Shown: positions 16,858 through 24,583 of the stretch, piece after piece
How positions within the stretch are numbered: position 1 is the first letter of the stretch
Layout: each line of letters starts with the position of its first letter
Assembly: GCF_002159535.1 (NCBI RefSeq)
Contig: NZ_NFIU01000002.1
Coordinates: forward strand, 186,001 to 250,000
Length of the DNA stretch: 64,000 nucleotides
DNA from: Olsenella sp. An290
Lineage (GTDB): Bacteria; Actinomycetota; Coriobacteriia; Coriobacteriales; Atopobiaceae
Direction of reading: 5' to 3'
Notes under the pieces: generated by a model
Seen by the model: the letters and a program-made list of their open reading frames with translations, nothing else
Databases searched by the model: none
What the model was told of the DNA's origin: nothing
Program-made: the position numbers and the translations under genes

Positions 16858-16984
16858 GCCTGCGCACCTGCGCCGTGCTCCTCTCGGCGGCGGGCACGTC
16901 CTTTGCCAAGGCGACGGCCCCGGCCTCCCACCGCACCCCTTTGTTCTGGGCGACGACTTTGATGCAGAGCGCGCTCAATCCGTG

Positions 16985-17038
16985 CAAAACCTTGACGATT
17001 CTGGCAGTGGGGAAACAAAACCTTGTCAATCATGGCGG
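16985..17038. repeat. Imperfect direct repeat upstream of rapZ
   Basis: 16985-17007 and 17016-17038 (both begin CAAAACCTTG) agree at 18 of 23 positions, 31 bases apart. This is the AT-rich core of the 16828-17148 spacer. It could be a paired regulator site or a relic repeat. Confidence 0.4.
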
Positions 17039-17078
17039 CAACATGAAAGGTGTTGCCCAAAACATGAGGGGGAGCCAC

Positions 17079-17116
17079 GGAAACGGCGCCCGCGCGAGCG
17101 TGCGGGCGCCGTTTCC
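17079..17116 (-). terminator. Hairpin downstream of the Gfo/Idh gene
   Basis: Perfect 15-bp stem GGAAACGGCGCCCGC (17079-17093) / complement (17102-17116), 8-base loop, 33 bases after the oxidoreductase stop. No T run, so termination is presumed from the stem only. Confidence 0.55.
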
Positions 17117-17148
17117 CCAAAACCCTGCGATACGTGGCAGCCCGCGGC

Positions 17149-18207
17149 CTAGCGCTCCTCGGGGTAGACGACGCCCCAGTCGGCGCGCAGGCGGTCCATG
17201 AGCTCCATGACGTCGGCGGCGTAGTCGAGAAGAGCGCGCTTCTCGGCATCCCCCGCCACCGCCGCCTCGAGGTCGGCCACCTCGTAGCAGAGCGCGTACG
17301 CCTCCTCGCCGCACGACACGCTCTCCCGGCGGCCGTCCTCGGTCCAGACGATGGTCGCCTCGTCCGCGCGCGGGTACTCCGCGACCTCGACGTAGCAGCG
17401 GTCGAAGGAGAGCACGGCGCGCTTGGGCTGCTTGGAGTGGAGTGTGAGCGAGACCACGCCGAGCTGCCCCTCCGGGTTGCGGCAGACGATGCCGCCCGCC
17501 TCGTCGACGCCCGTCGCGGCGAGGTTGCCGAGCGAGACGACCTCGGTGGGCTGCCCCTCCATGAACAGGCGCATGATGCTGAGCGCGTAGACGCCGATGT
17601 CGAGCATCGCGCCCCCGGCGAGGTCGATGTTGTAGAAGCGGTTGGTGAGGTCGCCGTACTCCTTGTACGAGCCAAAGCTCACCTGCGCCAGGTTCATGCG
17701 GCCAAACTCGCCGGAGCGGGCGCGGCGCAGCAGCTCCCGGTAGAGCGGCATGTGCAGGATCGTCGTGGCGTCCATGAGGACCGCGCCGCTCCTCTCGGCG
17801 AGCGCGCGGGCCTCGTCCAGCTCGGCGGAGTTGAGCGTGATGGACTTCTCGCAGAGCACGTGCTTGCCCGCGGCCAGGGCGCCGCGCAGGTAGCGGATGT
17901 GCGTGTTGTGCGGCGTCGTGATGTAGATGGCGTCCACCTCGGGGTCGGCGTAGAGCTCCTCGACCGTGTCGTAGACGCGCTCGACGCCGTGGCGCGCGGC
18001 GAAGGCGACGGCCTTCTCGCGCGTGCGGTTGGCGACCCCGTAAAGGCGCCGGCCGGCCAGCGCGAGCGACTCCGCCATCTGGTTGGCGACGACGCCGCAG
18101 CCGACGACGGCCCAGGAGAGCTGCGGGGCGCCGAAGACGTCGTCCGGGAACGGGCGGTCCTTGGCGGCCTCGTAGGCGGCAGCGGCTGCGGTTGCGGCAT
18201 CGGGCAT
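17149..18207 (-). CDS. Gfo/Idh/MocA-family oxidoreductase
   Basis: 352 residues. N-terminal Rossmann fold with VVGCGVVANQMAESL (about 33-47) and the family signature AGKHVLCEKSITLN containing the EK dyad; C-terminal α/β domain with the GGAMLDIGVYALSIM segment. Such enzymes oxidise or reduce sugars, inositols or dihydrodiols with NAD(P); the substrate cannot be told. ATG at 18207 is preferred since GAGGTGA is 5 bases upstream. It follows the fructose operon on the same strand, but a large hairpin separates them. Confidence 0.88.
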   Translation of the reverse strand: MPDAATAAAAAYEAAKDRPFPDDVFGAPQLSWAVVGCGVVANQMAESLALAGRRLYGVANRTREKAVAFAARHGVERVYDTVEELYADPEVDAIYITTPHNTHIRYLRGALAAGKHVLCEKSITLNSAELDEARALAERSGAVLMDATTILHMPLYRELLRRARSGEFGRMNLAQVSFGSYKEYGDLTNRFYNIDLAGGAMLDIGVYALSIMRLFMEGQPTEVVSLGNLAATGVDEAGGIVCRNPEGQLGVVSLTLHSKQPKRAVLSFDRCYVEVAEYPRADEATIVWTEDGRRESVSCGEEAYALCYEVADLEAAVAGDAEKRALLDYAADVMELMDRLRADWGVVYPEER

Positions 18208-18246
18208 GGGAGTCACCTCTCACGGGTCGGTTCTTGTCCATGATGG

Positions 18247-18306
18247 CCGTCGGGCCGCGGCCGGCGCCGGGAGCACAGCCACCGGCGCCGGCCGCGAGCC
18301 CGACGG
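18247..18306 (-). terminator. Large GC hairpin after the fructose PTS gene
   Basis: Arms 18247-18270 and 18282-18306 pair over about 23 bp with one small bulge, 6 bases after the PTS stop. No T run on the minus strand. Likely the end of the fructose operon transcript. Confidence 0.55.
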
Positions 18307-18311
18307 GCGTC

Positions 18312-20288
18312 CTACTTGGCGAGGCCGGACTCCTCGGGAGGAAGCGGCTTCTTCCAGAGGGAGAGGATCAGGCAGGCCACGACGGCTCCGACCAGCGCCG
18401 CGACGAGCCACATGAGGCCGTTGCCGATGACGGGCGTCACCCAGGCGCCGCCGTGCGGGGCGGGGCTGGTGCAGCCGAAGAGCGCCGAGAGGCCGCCCGC
18501 CACGGCGGAGCCGATGATGCAGGAGGGCAGCACGTGGCCGGGGTCGGCGGCGGCAAACGGGATCGCGCCCTCGGTGATGAAGGAGAGGCCCATGATGTAG
18601 TTCACGATGCCGGCGTTGCGGTCGGACTTGGTCCAGCGGTTCTTGAAGAGCGTGGTGGACAGGGCGATCGCCAGCGGGGGCACCATGCCGCCCACCATGA
18701 CGGAGGCCATCATGATCTGGCCGGTGGTGCCAAGGCCGCTCGCCGGGTCGAGGGCCGCGGTGCCAAAGACGTAGGCCGCCTTGTTGAAGGGGCCGCCCAT
18801 GTCAACGGACATCATGCCGCCGAGCACAAGGCCGAGAAGGACGATGTTGTTGGTGCCGAGGCCCTTGAGGAAGCCGTTGAGGCCGGTGTTGATGAGGGCG
18901 AAGAGCGGGTTCAGGACGAGCATCACCACGCCGATGGCAAGGACGCCGAACACCGGGTAGATGAGCGTGGGCTTGATGCCCTCGAGCGAGCTCGGCAGGC
19001 GGTCGCAGAGCCGCTCGATGCCCAGGGTGAGGTAGCCCGCGGCAAAGCCCGCGAAGAGCGCCGCGATGAAGCCGCCCGAGACGAGCGTCGAAGCGTCAAG
19101 GGTGCCCAGGTAGGCCAGGTCGTAGCCCGTCTTGGCGAGGATGCCGCCCACGAAGCCGGGGGCAAGGCCGGGACGGTCGGCGATGGACATGGCGATGTAG
19201 CCGGCGAGGATGGGAAGCATGAAGCCGAAGGCCTCGCTGCCGATGGTCTTGAAGAGCGCTGCCGCCGGAATCGAGGAGCCGTAGGCCGCGGTGCCGAGGC
19301 CCGGCTGGTCCACGAGGAACGCGATGGCGGTGAGGATGCCGCCGCCGATCACGAACGGAAGCATGTGGGAGACGCCGTTCATGAGGTCCTTGTAGATCTT
19401 CCGGCCGATGCCCTCGCCCTCGGCGCTCGCCGAGGAGGCCTCGGAGGCGCCGCCCGCGTGGTGGTAGACGCTCGCCGTGCCGTCCATGATGGTCCCGATG
19501 AGCTTCTCGGGCTCGTTGATGCCGCGCGAGACCGGGCAGCTGTAGAGGGGCTTGCCGTCAAAGCGCGCGAGGTCGACGTTCTTGTCGGCCGCGATGATGA
19601 CGCCCCGTGCCCCCGCGACGTCCTCGGCGCTGAGCACGTTCTTGGCGCCTCCCGAGCCCTGGGTCTCGACCTTGATGCGCACGCCCATCTCGGCGGCCTT
19701 CTTCTCGAGCGCCTCGGCCGCCATGTAGGTGTGGGCGATGCCCGTGGGGCAGGCCGTGATGGCGACGACGTCGTAGCCCGCGGCGTCGCGCGCGGCGGCG
19801 CCGGCCGCCTTGGCCTCCTCGGCCGCGCGGTGCTTGTCCTCCTCGGCGTCCACGAGCGCGCGGAACTCCTCCGGGGTCTTGGCGGCGCGCAGCGCGGAGC
19901 AGAAGTCCGCGTCCAGAAGGAGCGTGGAGAGGCGGCTCAGCACCTCGAGGTGCGTGTTGGCCTCGCCCTCGGGCGCGGCGATGAGGAAGAGCAGCGTGGC
20001 GGGCTCGCCGTCGAGCGACTCGTAGTCCACGCCACCGGGCGCGCTCATGGCCGCGAGGCCCGGCGCCGAGACGGCCGCCGTCTTGGCGTGCGGGATGGCG
20101 ATGCCGTCGCCGAGGCCCGTGGAGAACTGCGCCTCGCGCTCGCGCACCGCGGCGGCGTAGGCCGCCTTGTCAGCCACGTTGCCGCCCTTCGCCATGAGGT
20201 CGACGAGCTCGTCGATCGCCTCGTCCTTGGTGGCCGGGGCACCTCCGATCTTGATTGACTCGGGCCTCAGCAGATCCGTGATTCTCAT
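18312..20288 (-). CDS. PTS fructose transporter, EIIABC fusion
   Basis: 658 residues. EIIA at 1-150 with phospho-His in GIAIPHAKT (His67); a linker rich in Ala and Glu; EIIB at 172-275 with phospho-Cys in ACPTGIAHTYMA (Cys180); EIIC at about 300-650 with around ten membrane helices and the family GGPFNKAAY segment. It imports fructose as fructose 1-phosphate. It is the last gene after the DeoR regulator and fruK, so the operon encodes uptake and the second phosphorylation. Start at ATG 20288; the longer upstream frame has no family similarity. Confidence 0.95.
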   Translation of the reverse strand: MRITDLLRPESIKIGGAPATKDEAIDELVDLMAKGGNVADKAAYAAAVREREAQFSTGLGDGIAIPHAKTAAVSAPGLAAMSAPGGVDYESLDGEPATLLFLIAAPEGEANTHLEVLSRLSTLLLDADFCSALRAAKTPEEFRALVDAEEDKHRAAEEAKAAGAAARDAAGYDVVAITACPTGIAHTYMAAEALEKKAAEMGVRIKVETQGSGGAKNVLSAEDVAGARGVIIAADKNVDLARFDGKPLYSCPVSRGINEPEKLIGTIMDGTASVYHHAGGASEASSASAEGEGIGRKIYKDLMNGVSHMLPFVIGGGILTAIAFLVDQPGLGTAAYGSSIPAAALFKTIGSEAFGFMLPILAGYIAMSIADRPGLAPGFVGGILAKTGYDLAYLGTLDASTLVSGGFIAALFAGFAAGYLTLGIERLCDRLPSSLEGIKPTLIYPVFGVLAIGVVMLVLNPLFALINTGLNGFLKGLGTNNIVLLGLVLGGMMSVDMGGPFNKAAYVFGTAALDPASGLGTTGQIMMASVMVGGMVPPLAIALSTTLFKNRWTKSDRNAGIVNYIMGLSFITEGAIPFAAADPGHVLPSCIIGSAVAGGLSALFGCTSPAPHGGAWVTPVIGNGLMWLVAALVGAVVACLILSLWKKPLPPEESGLAK

Positions 20289-20304
20289 GTCTTCCCTTTC
20301 TCCC

Positions 20305-20410
20305 AGGGCGGCTGGCCGCCCGCGACAGACTGACGGTGCGCCCGCGACCTCGGACAGGGCCGGGCGGGCAAGAAGGAACGGCCGCGGCACGTCCCGGAGG
20401 ACGCCGGGAC
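20305..20410. other. Spacer hairpins between fruK and the PTS gene
   Basis: Two short GC stems, GGGCGGC/GCCGCCC at about 20305-20320 and GTCCCGG/CCGGGAC at about 20391-20410, plus a GCAAGAAGGAAC motif. They may act in mRNA processing; no start or gene is visible between the two coding regions. Confidence 0.3.
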
Positions 20411-20426
20411 GGGCCGGCGCGGCGCG

Positions 20427-21329
20427 CTACGCCGAGGCGAGAAGCGCCTCGACCTCGGGACGCGTGGCCAGGTGGTCGGAGAACGCGCTCGCCGACCCCG
20501 TGGCGAGGCCCATCCGGAACGCGGCCTCGTAGCTGCCGGTCTCCATGAGGCCCGCAAGGAAGCCGGCCACGGAGGAGTCGCCGGCGCCCACGGAGTTGAC
20601 CACGGTGCCGCGCGCCGCCGGGCTCTGGAAGACCTCCCCGGTCTCGGCCACGAAGACGCCGCCCTCCCCCGCCATGGAGACGAAGACGTTCGTGGCGCCC
20701 ATCTCCTGGAGCCTCCGGGCGTAGGGCACGACCTCGTCGCGGGTGCGCAGCGTGACGCCGAAGATGTCCCCGAGCTCGTGGTTGTTGGGCTTCACGAGGA
20801 AGGGGCGGTACGGCAGGACGCGCGTGAGCAGGTCGCGCTCGGCGTCCACGACGATTCGAACGCCCCGGCCGTCCAGGCGCGCCATGATGCGCTCGTACAT
20901 GTCGTGGGGCAGCGTCTGGGGCACGGAGCCGGAGATGACGAGGGTGTCGCCCTCCCCGAGGTCCTCGAGGCGGGAGAAGAGCTCCTCCACGTCCTTCTCG
21001 CCGATCTTGGGGCCCTGGCCGTTGAGCTCGGTCTCCTCGGCGCTCTTGATCTTTGCGTTGATGCGGGTCATGCCCTCGGCGACGCGGATGAAGTCGGTGG
21101 TGACGCCCGCCTCGGCGGTGAGGCGGCAGAGCTCGTCGCCCGTGAACCCGGCCACGAACCCGAGCGCGCGGCTCTCGTGCCCGAGGTTGCCGAGCACGAT
21201 GGAGACGTTCACGCCCTTGCCACCGGGAAGGATCTGCTCGTAGGTCGTGCGGTTGATGGCCCCGAGCCGCATGTCGTCCACGCGGACGATGTAGTCGAGC
21301 GAGGGGTTGAAGGTGACGGTCGAGATCAT
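20427..21329 (-). CDS. fruK: 1-Phosphofructokinase
   Basis: 300 residues, PfkB-family sugar kinase. Starts MISTVTFNPSLDYIV as in 1-phosphofructokinases; ILPGGKGVNVSIVLGNLG binds the sugar phosphate and NSVGAGDSSVAGF near the C-terminus contains the catalytic Asp. It converts fructose 1-phosphate from the adjacent PTS to fructose 1,6-bisphosphate. Its ATG overlaps the regulator stop as ATGA. Confidence 0.93.
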   Translation of the reverse strand: MISTVTFNPSLDYIVRVDDMRLGAINRTTYEQILPGGKGVNVSIVLGNLGHESRALGFVAGFTGDELCRLTAEAGVTTDFIRVAEGMTRINAKIKSAEETELNGQGPKIGEKDVEELFSRLEDLGEGDTLVISGSVPQTLPHDMYERIMARLDGRGVRIVVDAERDLLTRVLPYRPFLVKPNNHELGDIFGVTLRTRDEVVPYARRLQEMGATNVFVSMAGEGGVFVAETGEVFQSPAARGTVVNSVGAGDSSVAGFLAGLMETGSYEAAFRMGLATGSASAFSDHLATRPEVEALLASA

Positions 21330-22075
21330 AGCGATACCTCCACGACGTTTTCGTACATCCGATACTCCAACGGCGCGCGGTCGCTCGTGACGAGCGTCGC
21401 GGCACCGAAGTCCGCAAAGGTGACGAGGCTCGTGGCGCCGAGCTTGCTCGCGTCGGCGAGCACGTAGCGGCGCGCGCAGCGCTCCATGGAGGCCTGCTTG
21501 ACCATGGCCTCGCTGCGGTCGGGCGTGGTGAAGCCGTCCTCGGGCGTGGCGCCGTTGGTGCCCCAGAAGCCCAGGGTGAAGTGGTAGCGGGAGATCGCGG
21601 CGAGGGCGTCGGGGCCCACGAGCGCCTCGGTGAGGCTCTTGAGCTCGCCGCCGAGCACCACCACGCGGCAGCCCTTGGAGGCGAGCTTCATGGCGTGGGA
21701 GACGGCGTCGGTGGCGTAGAGGGCACGCGTCTCGTCGATGAGGTTGACGAGCTCCTCCACGGTCGAGCCGGCGTCCAGGTAGACGAAGTCGTCCGGCCCT
21801 ATGAGCGAGACGGCGTGCGCGGCTATGGCGCGCTTCTCCTCCACGTTGAGCCCGTGGCGCTCCGGCAGCGCGACGTCGCGCGTGATGTGCGCGGACCCGA
21901 GCGCGGCGGCGCCGCCGTGGACCTTCACGAGGCGACGGGCCTGGTCGAGCTTGTCGAGGTCCCGGCGGATGGTGGACTCGGAGGCGTCGAGCGCGGCGGC
22001 GAGCTCGGACACGCTCGCCGCGCCGCGCCGGGCCACGATCTCGGCGATGCGGCCGAGCCGCTCCTCGGCGATCAT
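21326..22075 (-). CDS. DeoR-family regulator of the fructose operon
   Basis: 249 residues. N-terminal helix-turn-helix SVSELAAALDASESTIRRDLDKL (about 22-44, family signature) and a C-terminal sugar-phosphate sensor domain with VYLDAGSTVEEL. By position it is expected to repress the operon until fructose 1-phosphate appears. Its ATG overlaps the stop of an 18-residue leader ORF as ATGA. Candidate operator sequences lie at 22162-22269. Confidence 0.9.
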   Translation of the reverse strand: MIAEERLGRIAEIVARRGAASVSELAAALDASESTIRRDLDKLDQARRLVKVHGGAAALGSAHITRDVALPERHGLNVEEKRAIAAHAVSLIGPDDFVYLDAGSTVEELVNLIDETRALYATDAVSHAMKLASKGCRVVVLGGELKSLTEALVGPDALAAISRYHFTLGFWGTNGATPEDGFTTPDRSEAMVKQASMERCARRYVLADASKLGATSLVTFADFGAATLVTSDRAPLEYRMYENVVEVSL

Positions 22076-22128
22076 GCGAGCCCCCTTGCGCGGGCGGCGG
22101 GGGCGGTCCGGGAAATGGCGTCCTTCAT
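22072..22128 (-). CDS. 18-residue leader ORF before the DeoR gene
   Basis: ATG at 22128 is preceded by a very good ribosome site (CAGGAGGG, 5-6 bases away), reads MKDAISRTAPAARARGLA and ends in a TGA that overlaps the regulator ATG (ATGA). The regulator's own site is an AAGGGGG inside this ORF. This looks like a translated leader coupled to the regulator; a misassigned start for a longer regulator is excluded because the frames differ. No known peptide family. Confidence 0.5.
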   Translation of the reverse strand: MKDAISRTAPAARARGLA

Positions 22129-22159
22129 GCGGCCCTCCTGTTCTTCTCGGTGATTGTCA

Positions 22160-22269
22160 TTTTTGCTCAAATTCATCCATAAATGAGCAAATTTGCGCAT
22201 AGTTCCGGCAAACGGCGGAATTGATGCCTCAAACGGTCAATTTCACTCATTTTTAGTCAGATTTGCGCA
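22160..22269. promoter_or_regulatory. Candidate operator/promoter region of the fructose operon
   Basis: AT-rich island upstream of the leader ORF. TTTGCTCA (22162-22169) and TGAGCAAA (22184-22191) form a perfect 8-bp inverted repeat with a 14-base spacer; ATTTGCGCA occurs twice as direct repeats (22191-22199, 22261-22269). These are good candidates for DeoR-family binding sites. Exact -35 and -10 are not clear. Confidence 0.5.
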
Positions 22270-22309
22270 AGCGGAGCACGCCGCGCGAGAAGAACCGGCG
22301 GCGGGCGCC

Positions 22310-24199
22310 CTACTCGAGGGCGCGCAGGGCCTCGAAGACCGTGCGGGCCACCTCGGCGGGGACCCCCGGCGTGGACGCGATCTCCTCGACGCTCGCGGCG
22401 CGCAGGCGCCTGAGCGAGCCGAACCGGCGCATGAGGGCGCGCTTGCGCTTGGGCCCCACGCCCGGCACGTCATCGAGGACCGAGCGCGTCATGGCCTTGT
22501 CGCGGAGCTCCCGGTGGAAGGTGATGGCGAAGCGGTGGGACTCGTCGCGCACCTGCTTGATGAGGTAGAGCGAGGGCGAGCCGGAGGGCAGCACGACCGG
22601 GGTCTCGTCCCAGGGGACGAAGATCTCCTCGTCGGACTTGGCGAGGCCGCAGACGGGGATGTCGAGCCCGAGCTCCGAGAGCTGCGCCATGGCGGCCGTG
22701 AGCTGCGGCTTGCCGCCGTCGACCACGAGCAGGTCGGGGCGCGCCCCAAAGCGGCCGTCGGCCATGCGCTCCGGGGCGTAGCGCCTACCCAGGACCTCGG
22801 ACATGGAGACGAAGTCGTTGGCCTCGGTGAGCGGCGTCTTGATCTTGAAGCGCCGGTACTGGGACTTGTCCGGCCGGCCGTTGGTGAAGACCACCATCGA
22901 GGCCACGGTGAAGCTGCCGTGGAGCGTGGAGATGTCGAAGCACTCGATCCGCATCGGCGGAGCGTCGAGGGCAAGGGCGCTCTCGAGCTGGAGGAGCGCC
23001 TGGTTGGTGCGGTCGTCCGCGTAGCCCGTGCGCACCATGTAGCGCATGAGGGCGTGGCGGGCGTTGGCGGCGGCCATGTCGAGGAGGTGGCGCTTCTCGC
23101 CGCGCTGCGGGCGGTGAATGCGCACCGAGCGCCCGCGCCGCTCGGCGAGCCAGCCGGCGATGACCTCGGCGTCCGCGAGCTCGCAGGGGAGGTCGACCTC
23201 GGAGGGGACGTCGGAGGTCTCGTCGTAGTAGCGCTTGACGAAGCCGGAGACGAGCTCCTCCTCCCCCACGTCGAGGCCCTTGTCGAGCACGAACTCGACG
23301 GAGCGCACCGTGCGGCCCTCGCGCACGGCGAAGACGCAGGCGCAGCTGATGGTCTCCTCGCGGTAGAAGCCGATGAGGTCGGCGTTCACGCCGGACGAGA
23401 AGACCACCTGCTGGCGGTCGTCGAGCGCGTCGATGCCGTCGAGGCGGGCCTTGAGGCGCCCCGCGCGCTCGAAGTCGAGGTCCGCCGCCGCCTCGCGCAT
23501 CTGCTCGGTGAGCTCGCCCACCACCTGCGAGCGGTTGCCGCGCAGGAAGCTCTCGACCTGGCGCACGTGCCGGGCGTACTCGACGGTGTCGATCATGCCG
23601 GCGCAGACGCCGGGGCCGCGTCCCACGTGGTAGTCGAAGCACGGGCGGCACCGCTCGGCGAGCATGAGGTTGGCCACGGCGGCCTGGTCGGGCTCCTTCT
23701 CCAGGAGGCGGCGCGCGCGCTTCCACTCCGCGCAGGTGGCCATGCAGATGGGGATCACCTTGCGCAGGGTGTCGATGGTCTCGCGCGCGGCGCGGGCGTC
23801 GGTGTAGGGGCCAAAGTAGCGCGTGCCCTTGCGGTGCTTCTCGCGCGTGTACTTGATGGCCGGGAAGACGTCGGACTCCGTGATCGCGATGTAGGGATAG
23901 GACTTGTCGTCCTTGAAGTCCACGTTGAAGTAGGGGTGGTACTGCGCGATGAGGTTGCGCTCGAGCACGAGCGCCTCGTGCTCGGAGCCCACCACGACGT
24001 AGTCGAACGACCTCACGACCTGCATCATGAGGGGGATCTTCTCGCGGTCGTCCTGGAGCGTCACGTACTGGCGCATGCGGGCGCGCAGGTTCTTGGCCTT
24101 GCCCACGTAGATGACCTCGCCGGCGGCGTCCTTCCAGAGGTAGCACCCCGGGCTCGTGGGGACCTTGGCCACCTGCTCGGCGAGGGTGGGCTCGGCCAT
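22310..24199 (-). CDS. uvrC: Excinuclease ABC subunit C
   Basis: 629 residues. N-terminal GIY-YIG nuclease (GCYLWKDAAGEVIYVGKAKNLRARM, about 17-41), UVR motif region near 200-235, RNase H-like C-terminal nuclease (DLLVVDGGKPQL) and helix-hairpin-helix repeats at the end (LDDVPGVGPKRKRAL and ASVEEIASTPGVP). It makes both incisions in nucleotide excision repair with UvrAB. ATG at 24199, GGAGGT upstream, 3 bases after hisE. Confidence 0.96.
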   Translation of the reverse strand: MAEPTLAEQVAKVPTSPGCYLWKDAAGEVIYVGKAKNLRARMRQYVTLQDDREKIPLMMQVVRSFDYVVVGSEHEALVLERNLIAQYHPYFNVDFKDDKSYPYIAITESDVFPAIKYTREKHRKGTRYFGPYTDARAARETIDTLRKVIPICMATCAEWKRARRLLEKEPDQAAVANLMLAERCRPCFDYHVGRGPGVCAGMIDTVEYARHVRQVESFLRGNRSQVVGELTEQMREAAADLDFERAGRLKARLDGIDALDDRQQVVFSSGVNADLIGFYREETISCACVFAVREGRTVRSVEFVLDKGLDVGEEELVSGFVKRYYDETSDVPSEVDLPCELADAEVIAGWLAERRGRSVRIHRPQRGEKRHLLDMAAANARHALMRYMVRTGYADDRTNQALLQLESALALDAPPMRIECFDISTLHGSFTVASMVVFTNGRPDKSQYRRFKIKTPLTEANDFVSMSEVLGRRYAPERMADGRFGARPDLLVVDGGKPQLTAAMAQLSELGLDIPVCGLAKSDEEIFVPWDETPVVLPSGSPSLYLIKQVRDESHRFAITFHRELRDKAMTRSVLDDVPGVGPKRKRALMRRFGSLRRLRAASVEEIASTPGVPAEVARTVFEALRALE

Positions 24200-24202
24200 G
24201 GG

Positions 24203-24520
24203 CTACCTCCGGCGGGCGTCGAGCTCGCCGGCGAGCTCGGGAAGGCCCACGCCGTAGCGCTCGAGCGTGACCATGAGGTGGTAGACGAGGTCGGCGGCCT
24301 CGTAGCGGATGTGGTCGTGGTCGCGGTCCTTGCAGGCCATGATGACCTCCGAGGCCTCCTCCGCGAGCTTCTTGAGAAGCGCGTCCTCCTTGCCCTGGAG
24401 CAGGCGCGCGGTGTAGGAGGAGTCCGGCGAGGCCCCCCGGCGCTCCGCGATGACCCGGGCGAGCCCCTCGAGGGTCTCGCCGATGCTGCCGTCCCGTACG
24501 CCTTCCGTGCGCTCGCCCAT
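24203..24520 (-). CDS. hisE: Phosphoribosyl-ATP pyrophosphatase
   Basis: 105 residues, MazG-like fold. KKLAEEASEVIMACKD and YEAADLVYHLMV carry the metal-binding Glu and Asp residues of HisE. It catalyses the second step of histidine synthesis. It is apart from the other his genes, sitting between murJ and uvrC in what looks like one transcript. ATG at 24520 with AAGGAG 5 bases upstream. Confidence 0.92.
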   Translation of the reverse strand: MGERTEGVRDGSIGETLEGLARVIAERRGASPDSSYTARLLQGKEDALLKKLAEEASEVIMACKDRDHDHIRYEAADLVYHLMVTLERYGVGLPELAGELDARRR

Positions 24521-24583
24521 GCCTGCTCCTTCACTCGGGGTCACGACCCACCCTAGCACAAGCCCCGGACGGGGCGTGCGCGA

